Of a stretch of 5,344 bases of DNA, positions 1-5,344 are shown one piece after another (positions within the stretch are counted from its first letter, which is position 1; each line of letters opens with the position of its first letter). Where the stretch lies: positions 1 through 5,344 of the forward strand of contig JAYTQU010000341.1 of assembly GCA_043746555.1 (NCBI GenBank), written 5' to 3'. The notes below the pieces were generated by a model. The model did not search any database, had not been told where the DNA came from, and was given only the letters and a program-made list of their open reading frames with translations. The DNA is from CAZQYC01 sp043746555. GTDB lineage: Bacteria; Pseudomonadota; Gammaproteobacteria; Steroidobacterales; Steroidobacteraceae. Both the position numbers and the translations under genes were made by a program.

Positions 1-727
1 CAACGGCTTCGAAACTTGCCGACGTATGAAACGCGAAAAGATGCTCACGCATCTACCCGTGATTTTCATGACCGGGCTTTCCGAAACCGAACATGTGCTA
101 GAAGGTCTGGCCGCAGGTGGAGTGGATTACGTCACCAAACCCATCGTGATCGATCAACTGCTCGCACGCATGCGAGTGCATCTCGCTAATGCTCGCGCTG
201 CTTACAGTACTAGTGTGGCGCTCGACGCGACGGGCCGGTTTTTGTTGGCGACCGACCGACTGGGCCGACTGCTGTGGTGTACGCCCAAAGCGAAACAGTT
301 GCTCGGGGAATTGTTTCCCGCACAGAACGATGCCAGCGCGAGTTTGCCGCCGGCCGTGCTCGAGCAATTACTGCAGCTGCGAGAAGAGGGCAGAGGAACA
401 CAAACGCGACCAGTGCTGGAAGTCGGCGGCCGCAAATTGGAAATCTCCGTGTTGAGTCCAATCGGTCCCGACGAATTGCTATTTCGCTTAAACGAACTCA
501 GCACTGAAGCCGATGAACTGCTGTTGCAACAATCATTACGCGTCACTTCACGCGAAGCCGAAGTGCTCTTGTGGATTAGTCGCGGTAAATCCAATCGCGA
601 GATCGGCGAGATTCTCAACATCAGTCCACGCACGGTGAATAAACATCTCGAACAAGTCTTCGTCAAACTCGGCGTCGAGAATCGCGCCTCAGCGGCGGCG
701 CGAGCGGTAAGAGCGCTAGCGCGCTAG
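1..727 (+). CDS. LuxR-family response regulator with PAS-like linker (5' end cut by window)
   Basis: This is a two-component response regulator that should bind DNA when phosphorylated by a partner kinase outside the window. The open frame runs in from the left edge (first full codon at base 2), so 241 residues are visible and the true start is missing. Numbering is from that codon. Residues 1-65 are the second half of a receiver domain. The start NGFETCRR matches the segment just after the phospho-acceptor Asp, which itself lies outside. The conserved Thr (FMTG, about 24) and Lys (VTKP, about 46) are present. Residues about 72-103 (ALDATGR..., then LGRLLWCTPKA) look like a PAS-type fold, although the domain is weak and incomplete by eye. 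Residues about 179-233 form a complete GerE/LuxR helix-turn-helix (SREAEVLLWISRGKSNREIG, then SPRTVNKHLEQVFVKLGV). The last codons and the TAG stop sit inside a palindrome. Regulation of nearby urea or urease genes is only a guess from position. Confidence 0.9.
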   Translation, partial: NGFETCRRMKREKMLTHLPVIFMTGLSETEHVLEGLAAGGVDYVTKPIVIDQLLARMRVHLANARAAYSTSVALDATGRFLLATDRLGRLLWCTPKAKQLLGELFPAQNDASASLPPAVLEQLLQLREEGRGTQTRPVLEVGGRKLEISVLSPIGPDELLFRLNELSTEADELLLQQSLRVTSREAEVLLWISRGKSNREIGEILNISPRTVNKHLEQVFVKLGVENRASAAARAVRALAR

Positions 728-730
728 CGC
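713..730. repeat. 18-bp perfect palindrome over the regulator's stop codon
   Basis: GCGCTAGCGCGCTAGCGC equals its own reverse complement. It can fold as a hairpin with a 7-bp stem (713-719 with 724-730) and a CGCG loop. It covers the last codons and the TAG stop (725-727) of the response regulator. A second small hairpin follows directly (727-731 with 736-740). No T-run follows either strand, so this is not a textbook intrinsic terminator, though it may still help end transcription. Confidence 0.7.
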
Positions 731-747
731 GTAAGCGCGCGTGAAAT

Positions 748-867
748 CGCGAGATCGCGAGTTCGCGAAATGGTCAGAAGAAGAACAGGACCGAGCGGGA
801 TCTCCGAAATCCACGCCAATCAGAGAACTCTGACCATCTCGCGCCCTTGCGCCCTCACGATCTCGCG
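748..867. repeat. Imperfect inverted-repeat element between convergent genes
   Basis: Two blocks on the left recur inverted on the right. The outer block 748-761 (CGCGAGATCGCGAG) matches the complement of 854-867 at 13 of 14 positions. The inner block 764-778 (CGCGAAATGGTCAGA) matches the complement of 829-843 at 14 of 15. The gap between blocks is 2 nt on the left and 10 nt on the right. A 50-nt centre (779-828) separates the arms and itself contains part of a small hairpin, TCAGAG/CTCTGA at 820-825 and 828-833. On the left, TCGCGA occurs three times at an exact 8-bp step (747, 755, 763). The right outer block contains the UreG stop codon and its last three codons. It could be a REP- or MITE-like repeat, or a bidirectional terminator without T-tracts. 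No coding frame in it looks real. Confidence 0.6.
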
Positions 868-1502
868 GGCGAAAGCATTCCTTGTTTCACAATGAATTCA
901 ATCACCGTGTCGAGGCCTTGGCCGGTTTTCATATTCGTAAACACAAATGGCTTTTCACCGCGCATCTTTTTCGCGTCGCGGTCCATCACTTCAAGCGATG
1001 CACCGACGTGCGGGGCGAGGTCGATCTTATTAATAATGAGTAGGTCCGACCGCATGATGCCCGGGCCGCCCTTGCGGGGAATCTTGTCGCCGGCTGCTAC
1101 ATCGATCACATATAAGGTGAGGTCGGAAAGTTCAGGGCTGAAGGTGGCGGCCAAATTGTCGCCGCCGCTCTCGACGATGATCATGTCCAAGTCTTTGAAG
1201 TCGTGCATCAGTTCGTCGATGGCCGCCAGATTCATCGACGCATCTTCGCGAATGGCGGTGTGCGGACAGCCGCCGGTTTCCACGCCGCGTATGCGATCGG
1301 CCGTGAGTGCTTCGCTGCGAATCAAGAACTGCTGATCCTCTTTGGTGTAAATATCGTTAGTGACGACGGCGATGTTGAATCGATCGCGCATGCGCTTACA
1401 CAGGTGATCGACCAGCGCGGTTTTTCCCGAGCCCACTGGGCCACCGACGCCAACCCGCAGAACGTCACTGTTGACTTGCATGATCGCTGCGTTCGCGGAC
1501 AT
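855..1502 (-). CDS. ureG: Urease accessory GTPase UreG
   Basis: UreG is the cytoplasmic SIMIBI-class GTPase that, with UreD/UreH, UreF and UreE, uses GTP hydrolysis to load nickel into the urease active site. The 215-residue product is typical in length for the family. Visible motifs are the P-loop GPVGSGKT (21-28), the metal-binding CPH (79-81) that takes nickel at the dimer interface, ESGGDNL (111-117), and the guanine-specificity motif NKID (158-161). There is no His-rich N-terminal extension of the kind seen in some plant and bacterial homologues. The ATG at 1500-1502 is chosen because AGAGGA lies 8 nt upstream; Met8 is a less likely internal start. The last residues (ARS) and the TGA stop lie in the inverted-repeat element, beyond the usual C-terminal end near QGML. 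No ureE, ureF or structural urease gene adjoins it. Its upstream neighbour is divergent, so it appears to be transcribed alone. Confidence 0.97.
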   Translation of the reverse strand: MSANAAIMQVNSDVLRVGVGGPVGSGKTALVDHLCKRMRDRFNIAVVTNDIYTKEDQQFLIRSEALTADRIRGVETGGCPHTAIREDASMNLAAIDELMHDFKDLDMIIVESGGDNLAATFSPELSDLTLYVIDVAAGDKIPRKGGPGIMRSDLLIINKIDLAPHVGASLEVMDRDAKKMRGEKPFVFTNMKTGQGLDTVIEFIVKQGMLSPARS

Positions 1503-1586
1503 TGTCGGAATCCTCTCGTGAGTCGTCGAATTTGACGGGTAGAATACGGCGGCCCCACAACAATCGATAGTGGTAGATTAACTCAC
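1503..1586. promoter_or_regulatory. Divergent promoter region between ureG and the UPF0016 gene
   Basis: These 84 bases must carry the promoters of both divergent genes unless transcription reads in from elsewhere. On the plus strand TTGACG (1532-1537) could be a -35, but only a poor -10 lies 17-18 nt downstream. TAGAAT (1540-1545) could be a -10 without a good -35. On the minus strand TATTCT (1541-1546) is a possible -10 for ureG, with a poor -35. No yybP-ykoY-type manganese riboswitch, often found before exporters of this kind, could be recognised, and the space is short for one. Confidence 0.3.
1511..1516 (-). promoter_or_regulatory. Ribosome binding site of ureG
   Basis: Read on the minus strand the bases are AGAGGA, eight nucleotides before the ATG at 1502. 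This supports the first Met over Met8 as the UreG start. Confidence 0.7.
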
Positions 1587-2165
1587 ATGCTCGAAGCCTT
1601 CTTGGTCTCCACCGGCGTTGTTGCACTGGCCGAAATCGGCGATAAGACGCAACTCCTCGCGCTCGTGCTAGCCGCAAAATTCCGCAAGCCTGTTCCCATT
1701 GTGTTGGCAATCCTGGTTGCTACCGTGCTCAATCACGGACTCGCCGGCGCCGTGGGTTCCTGGATCGCAACGTTGCTCGGACCCGTCGGTTTGCGTTGGG
1801 TGCTCGGAGTCTCGTTCATCGGCATGGCAATCTGGACATTGGTGCCGGATAAGTATGAGGAGCAAAGCGTCGCGCCGCCACGGTTCGGCGTATTCGTTAC
1901 GACATTTATCGCGTTTTTTTTCGTGGAGATGGGCGACAAGACGCAGATTGCGACCGCTGCGCTCGCGGCGAAATTCCAGTCGTTGGTGCCGGTCGTCGCC
2001 GGAACAACACTCGGAATGATGATTGCCGACGTGCCCGCCGTTTGGTTAGGCGAAGTCGCTGCGACTAAGCTGCCGCTGAAGTTGGTCAGAAGCGTAGCTG
2101 CGGGGATTTTCTTGATACTCGGGTTGCTCGTGCTGATCGCTCCAAAGTTTTCATTGGGAGTCTAG
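1587..2165 (+). CDS. GDT1/TMEM165 (UPF0016) family cation exporter, MneA-like
   Basis: This is an inner-membrane protein of the GDT1/TMEM165 family. Characterised bacterial members, such as MneA of Vibrio cholerae, export Mn2+; eukaryotic members move Ca2+ and Mn2+ into the Golgi. The 192 residues show the family's internal duplication: E16-IGDKTQ in the first half and E114-MGDKTQ in the second, each followed about nine residues later by AAKF. The acidic E and D of the two motifs line the cation path. About six hydrophobic segments are visible: 1-15, 36-62, 68-86, 100-115, 130-155 and 165-187. A short polar stretch around 87-99 links the two halves. No clear Shine-Dalgarno precedes the ATG, but this start is needed to keep the first membrane helix. 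The gene stands alone between divergent ureG and a tRNA. The substrate is inferred from the family, not visible in the sequence. Confidence 0.92.
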   Translation: MLEAFLVSTGVVALAEIGDKTQLLALVLAAKFRKPVPIVLAILVATVLNHGLAGAVGSWIATLLGPVGLRWVLGVSFIGMAIWTLVPDKYEEQSVAPPRFGVFVTTFIAFFFVEMGDKTQIATAALAAKFQSLVPVVAGTTLGMMIADVPAVWLGEVAATKLPLKLVRSVAAGIFLILGLLVLIAPKFSLGV

Positions 2166-2282
2166 CGATTGCCCGTGTAGAATCGCGACCCTCAATTTCT
2201 AACCACACGAACGCCGGAACATCGATGCACTGGCGAGAGCCGTCGCATAGACGCTTGGTGGATGACGGTATAAAAAGTTTTT
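2166..2282 (+). promoter_or_regulatory. Intergenic leader before tRNA-Arg with possible promoter elements
   Basis: Two weak promoter candidates are visible. TTGGGA (2154-2159) and TAGAAT (2178-2183) are 18 nt apart. TATAAA (2269-2274) lies 8 nt before the tRNA but has no good -35 at the right distance. GCGATT (2165-2170) and AATCGC (2181-2186) are a 6-bp inverted repeat over the end of the exporter gene, without a following T-run. No gene is supported here. Confidence 0.3.
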
Positions 2283-2359
2283 GCGCCCGTAGCTCAGTTG
2301 GATAGAGCACTTGGCTTCGAACCAAGGGGTCGGGAGTTCGAATCTCTCCGGGCGCACCA
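2283..2359 (+). tRNA. tRNA-Arg, anticodon TCG
   Basis: A complete 77-nt cloverleaf can be drawn by hand. The acceptor stem GCGCCCG (2283-2289) pairs with CGGGCGC (2349-2355). The D stem is GCTC/GAGC (2292-2295 with 2305-2308). The anticodon stem is CTTGG/CCAAG (2310-2314 with 2322-2326), with loop CTTCGAA, giving anticodon TCG at 2317-2319, which reads CGA arginine codons. The variable loop has 5 nt. The T stem is GGGAG/CTCTC with one G-T pair, around a TTCGAAT loop. The discriminator base is A and the CCA tail is encoded. It is transcribed alone, with no adjacent tRNA. Arginine tRNA genes are frequent integration sites for mobile elements, but no integrase and no second copy of the tRNA 3' end is visible in the window. 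Confidence 0.98.
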
Positions 2360-2373
2360 AATCAAGACAAAAA

Positions 2374-2383
2374 ATCCCGGGAT
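2374..2383. repeat. 10-bp palindrome just after the tRNA
   Basis: ATCCCGGGAT is a perfect palindrome preceded by an A-run, so the minus strand reads palindrome then T-run. A perfect palindrome this short leaves little stem once a loop forms, and no minus-strand gene ends here. A terminator role is therefore doubtful. The rest of 2360-2435, the leader of the peptidase gene, shows nothing clear. Confidence 0.3.
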
Positions 2384-2435
2384 CAAGTGGGGTTCATGTT
2401 TTGGGCCAACGACTCATGGCGACAGCGGGACTCTC

Positions 2436-4619
2436 ATGTCAAATCGTGAATTCGGTTCGTTAGTTTACGGGGTTTTGGCAGCGTTGCTGTTGCAACACTC
2501 GGCTTTTTCCAACGACCGGGGGAAATCGATGGCATCACCACCGCATACTGAAATAAAGGTCGTCACCGATCATTACTTCAATACGGCGGTCAACGATCCG
2601 TATCGTTGGTTGGAAGATGAGAACAACGCGCAGGTTCAGAAGTGGAATGACGAACAGAATAAGTACGTGCGGAATTATCTCGATTCGCTCGCGGTACGCG
2701 GACTATTGAAGGAGAAACTCACCGCGTTAATCAAATCAGCATCGCCGAGTTATTCGGCAATCGTTTTGGCCGGGGTACATCTATTTGCGCGGTACAACGA
2801 TCCGCGATTCCAACAGCCGTTGTTGGTGATGATGGATGCTAAGGCAGACCCCGCCACACAGCGCGTGATTCTCGATCCCAACAAACTCGACGCGAAAGGG
2901 TTGACGGCGGTCGATTGGTTTGTGCCATCGCATGATGGGAAATTACTCGCTGTTTCCTTATCTAAGAACGGCAGCGAAGACGGCACGTTGTATATCTACG
3001 ATGTTGCGACTGGCAAAGAATTGGGCGATGTTATTCTACGCGTGCAGTTTCCAACCGCCGGTGGCTCGCTAGCATGGACTGCCGATGGCAAAGGGTTTTG
3101 GTACACGCGGTATCCCGGTGACGATGCAAAACCTGAAGACCGCCATTTCTTTTTGCAAACATATTTTCACAAGCTCGGCAGCGATTGGCGGAAAGACTCG
3201 CTGGTGTTGGGTACGGCAGATGGATTGCCGCGCATCGCCGAAATTTTTCTCGACAATCGCTATTCGCCGGATGCGGTGTTGGCCAGTGTGCAGAAAGGAG
3301 ACGGCGGCGAGTGGCAGCATTGGGTGCTGCGAATCGATGGCACAAAAACGAAGATTTCCGACTTCAATGACAAGATTGTCTCCGCGACAATCGGCACGGA
3401 TCGCTCTATCTATATGGTCTCGCGTGCCGGTGCACCGAACGGCAAAGTGTTGAAGTTGCCGCCCAAGACAGCGCTCGCGCAAGCAATCACTATTGTTCCG
3501 GAATCGGATGCAGCAATTCAGATCAGCGAGTTTCAGCACGCGCTCAATCTCACCGCGACACAATTGTTCGTGAATTACATCGTTGGCGGTCCGGGCGAAG
3601 TACGCATGTTCGACCTGAGTGGCACAGCGCAAAGTAAGCTGCCTTTCACCGAAATCGCCGCGTTCGATAGCATTACGCCACTTCCGCAAGGCGATGTGCT
3701 GATCGGCGTGTCGAGCTATCTCAAACCGTATCGCTATGTGCGTTGGAGCGCTGCCGCGAAAAAAATTACTGAAACCAAGTTAGCAATGACCAGTCCCGCA
3801 AAGTTCGACGACGCCGAGGTGGTGCGTATCTTTGCGAAATCCAAGGACGGCACGAAAGTTCCGGTCAACGTCATTCGCAAGCGAGGCACGCCACTCAACG
3901 GTAAGAACCCAACGCTGCTGTATGGCTATGGCGGCTATGGAATCAGTCAGGAACCGCATTTTCTCGGGCCCACCATTCGACTATGGCTCGACGCCGGCGG
4001 CGTGTACGCCGAGGCGAACATTCGCGGCGGCGCGGAGTATGGCGAGCACTGGCACAGCGATGGCATGCTGACGAAGAAACAAAATGTGTTCGATGATTTC
4101 GCCGCGGCGGCGCAAACGATGATCGAACAAAAGTACACCGACTTAGATCATCTCGCGTTACGAGGCGGCTCGAATGGTGGACTACTCATGGGTGCGATGA
4201 TCACGCAGCATCCGCAGTTGGCGCGCGCCGTGGTTTCCAGCGTGGGCATCTACGATATGTTGCGAGTCGAGCTTGATCCCAACGGTCAGTTCAATGTTAC
4301 CGAGTTCGGCTCGGTGAAAAACGCAGAACAGTTCAAGGCGATGTACGCGTATTCGCCGTATCGGCACGTCGTGAAAGGCGCGAAGTACCCTGCGATCTTG
4401 ATGACCACCGGCGCAAACGATGGACGCGTGAATCCCCTGCAATCGCGAAAGTTCACTGCGGCGTTGCAAGCATCTGGGTCGCAACGACCTATCTTCCTCA
4501 GAGTCAGCGCCACATCCGGTCACGGCATCGGCAGTTCTCTCTCCGAACGTATCGACGAATACGCCGATTGGATGAGTTTTCTATTCGATCAACTTGGAAT
4601 GAAATTGCCAACGCAATAG
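2436..4619 (+). CDS. Prolyl oligopeptidase family serine peptidase (S9A), probably exported
   Basis: This is a serine peptidase of the S9A family, whose members cleave short peptides, classically after proline. The 727-residue product matches the family length. Residues 1-25 look like a signal peptide: Arg4, a hydrophobic core about 9-19, then cleavage after AFS, pointing to the periplasm. Residues about 35-430 are the beta-propeller domain, with the N-terminal mark DPYRWLEDE near 54-62. From about 490 comes the alpha/beta-hydrolase domain: GYGGYG with the oxyanion Tyr498, catalytic Ser579 in GGSNGG, Asp662 in ANDGRV with substrate-binding Arg664, and His696 in SGHGIG. All triad residues are present. 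Counting from the catalytic Ser, the place of Trp595 of porcine prolyl oligopeptidase is Asn620, so proline specificity is uncertain. The frame stays open upstream to an ATG at 2298, but that lies inside the tRNA and is not a real start. An ATG at 2529 would give a form without the signal peptide. Confidence 0.93.
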   Translation: MSNREFGSLVYGVLAALLLQHSAFSNDRGKSMASPPHTEIKVVTDHYFNTAVNDPYRWLEDENNAQVQKWNDEQNKYVRNYLDSLAVRGLLKEKLTALIKSASPSYSAIVLAGVHLFARYNDPRFQQPLLVMMDAKADPATQRVILDPNKLDAKGLTAVDWFVPSHDGKLLAVSLSKNGSEDGTLYIYDVATGKELGDVILRVQFPTAGGSLAWTADGKGFWYTRYPGDDAKPEDRHFFLQTYFHKLGSDWRKDSLVLGTADGLPRIAEIFLDNRYSPDAVLASVQKGDGGEWQHWVLRIDGTKTKISDFNDKIVSATIGTDRSIYMVSRAGAPNGKVLKLPPKTALAQAITIVPESDAAIQISEFQHALNLTATQLFVNYIVGGPGEVRMFDLSGTAQSKLPFTEIAAFDSITPLPQGDVLIGVSSYLKPYRYVRWSAAAKKITETKLAMTSPAKFDDAEVVRIFAKSKDGTKVPVNVIRKRGTPLNGKNPTLLYGYGGYGISQEPHFLGPTIRLWLDAGGVYAEANIRGGAEYGEHWHSDGMLTKKQNVFDDFAAAAQTMIEQKYTDLDHLALRGGSNGGLLMGAMITQHPQLARAVVSSVGIYDMLRVELDPNGQFNVTEFGSVKNAEQFKAMYAYSPYRHVVKGAKYPAILMTTGANDGRVNPLQSRKFTAALQASGSQRPIFLRVSATSGHGIGSSLSERIDEYADWMSFLFDQLGMKLPTQ
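2518..2523 (+). promoter_or_regulatory. Possible internal ribosome binding site in the S9 peptidase gene
   Basis: GGGGGA lies 5 nt before an in-frame ATG at 2529. By eye it is a better match to the anti-Shine-Dalgarno than GCGGGA (2425-2430), 5 nt before the ATG at 2436. Starting here would remove the signal peptide and leave a cytoplasmic peptidase. I still prefer 2436, because the 31 residues between the two starts have clear signal-peptide character. Confidence 0.3.
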
Positions 4620-4707
4620 CGGCTATAACATCCGCGTCATGAATATCGCAGCGCCGGCCTCGGCCGTATGCACGTCGCGCGCAAAGCCGACGGACTTGTT
4701 AATCGAG
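4620..4707. other. Convergent intergenic gap, no clear terminator
   Basis: These 88 bases separate the stop codons of the peptidase (+) and the permease (-). The best secondary structure is CGGCC/GGCCG (4655-4659 with 4662-4666) with only 2 nt between the arms, or GCCG/CGGC with a 4-nt loop. No T-run follows on either strand. Termination may be Rho-dependent or lie elsewhere. No gene is supported here. Confidence 0.4.
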
Positions 4708-5344
4708 CTACTTGGCCAGTCGACGACGAATGAGCGCATCGGAGATGAGGAGTCCCGTTGCGCCGTAGACAATGAGCACGCCAACGTGAAGCACGATGTG
4801 ATTCAACGGCGCGCCTACGACGAAGCCGCGCGCCAGGATAACCGCGTGCGCAAGCGGCAAAACCTGCGCGGCAATCTGCAAGGCGCGCGGCAGTTGGTCG
4901 AGAGGAAAATAGATTCCCGACACCAACATCATCGGCATGACGATGAGACTGAAGTAGAAGCTGAATAGGTCGTAGGTCTTAGCAAGCGATGTTACCACCA
5001 GCGCAATCCCGGCGAACGCCATACCAGTCAACATGATGAGCGGCAATACCCATAGCGCGGAAAGACTTTTCACCAACCCGAATAAGATCATCACTACCAG
5101 GATCGCGACGCCGGAAAGCGCGCCTTTGAGCGCTGCCCAGAGCCACTCGCCAACGACAATATCGGTCACCGTCATCGGCGCATTCAATATGCTTTCCCAT
5201 GTTCGTTGATGTTTGAGTCGAGTAAATGCCGACCACAATGCCTCAAAGGATGCGGAGTTCATCACGCCGTAACACAGGATTCCCGAACTTAAGAATTCCA
5301 AATAACTGAGGCCGCTGACCGTGGGTAGCATTCGGCCAAGTCCA
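4708..5344 (-). CDS. ABC-2 type transporter permease, NodJ/YadH-like (5' end cut by window)
   Basis: This is the membrane subunit of an ABC exporter of the ABC-2 family, which works with a separate ATPase; known relatives move drugs or lipo-oligosaccharides. 211 residues are visible. The frame stays open to the right edge, where four more residues (GLGR) precede the first Met at 5331, so that Met is not the start. Full-length relatives have about 250-260 residues, so roughly 40-50 are missing. Numbered from that Met, hydrophobic segments lie at about 10-36, 66-87, 91-116, 119-142 and 178-200. Between the first two, TWESILNAPMTVTDIVVGE (44-62) resembles the cytoplasmic coupling segment that contacts the ATPase. 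SGIYFPLDQLP (138-148) followed by LPLAHAVILARGFVVG (158-173) is the pattern typical of NodJ/YadH permeases. The product ends in a basic tail, IRRRLAK. The ATPase gene would be expected upstream, just outside the window. The substrate cannot be told. Confidence 0.9.
   Translation of the reverse strand, partial: GLGRMLPTVSGLSYLEFLSSGILCYGVMNSASFEALWSAFTRLKHQRTWESILNAPMTVTDIVVGEWLWAALKGALSGVAILVVMILFGLVKSLSALWVLPLIMLTGMAFAGIALVVTSLAKTYDLFSFYFSLIVMPMMLVSGIYFPLDQLPRALQIAAQVLPLAHAVILARGFVVGAPLNHIVLHVGVLIVYGATGLLISDALIRRRLAK

Noticed and set aside
713..740. Rho-independent terminator of the response regulator
   Set aside because: The hairpin is strong, but no T-run follows, so it is reported only as a palindrome.
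847..1335. 162-codon plus-strand open frame opposite ureG
   Set aside because: It is a shadow of ureG, which shows all the UreG motifs in the other strand.
2225..2305. Small open frame of 26 codons before the tRNA, starting MHWREPSHRR
   Set aside because: It ends inside the tRNA, has no convincing ribosome site, and resembles nothing known to me.
2283..2359. Possible att site of an integrated element at the tRNA-Arg 3' end
   Set aside because: No direct repeat of the tRNA 3' end and no integrase are visible, and the neighbouring gene downstream looks like ordinary chromosome.
2374..2389. Minus-strand intrinsic terminator (palindrome plus T-run)
   Set aside because: The stem would be only about 3-4 bp after loop formation, and no minus-strand gene ends near it.
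2298..2435. N-terminal extension of the S9 peptidase from an ATG at 2298
   Set aside because: This ATG lies inside the tRNA-Arg D loop, and the added 46 residues are translated tRNA and leader. The signal peptide begins at 2436.
3069..3689. 206-codon minus-strand open frame inside the S9 peptidase gene
   Set aside because: It is a shadow of the propeller-coding region. The product is rich in C, R and H, has no motif, and the plus-strand gene is certain.
4639..4968. 109-codon plus-strand open frame opposite the permease gene
   Set aside because: It is antisense to a well-supported membrane protein. Its composition (many R, D, E, H) is what an overlapping frame gives, and it has no recognisable domain.

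Overview
The window reads as ordinary chromosomal DNA of a proteobacterium, most likely a gammaproteobacterium. The grounds are protein resemblance by eye, a tRNA with its CCA encoded, and short intergenic gaps. GC content looks to be in the mid-fifties percent by eye. It holds five protein genes, two of them cut by the window edges, and one tRNA. The genes run in both directions, and no operon of more than one gene can be shown.

Left part (1-1586): the C-terminal part of a LuxR-type response regulator (+) with a PAS-like linker converges on ureG (-), the GTPase that delivers nickel to urease. No other urease gene lies in the window. The 127 bases between the two stop codons, and both gene ends, are full of palindromes. 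They include an imperfect inverted repeat of about 120 bp (748-867) that supplies the UreG stop codon. This is the least explained DNA here.

Middle part (1587-2435): a GDT1/TMEM165 (UPF0016) family membrane protein with two EGDKT motifs, probably a Mn2+ (or Ca2+) exporter, is transcribed divergently from ureG. It is followed by a complete tRNA-Arg with anticodon TCG.

Right part (2436-5344): a full-length prolyl-oligopeptidase-family serine peptidase (S9A) carries a likely signal peptide and an intact Ser-Asp-His triad. It lacks the Trp that stacks on proline in the S1 pocket of the classical enzyme. It converges on the C-terminal part of a NodJ/YadH-like ABC-2 permease on the minus strand, whose 5' end lies beyond the window.

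The genes look like unrelated neighbours. UreG and the metal exporter share a metal theme, but nothing ties them functionally. I found no CRISPR array, transposase, integrase, toxin-antitoxin pair or defence system, and no convincing new multi-gene system. The observations most worth a second look are the palindromic element between the regulator and ureG, the orphan state of ureG, and the altered S1 pocket and the two possible starts of the S9 peptidase.
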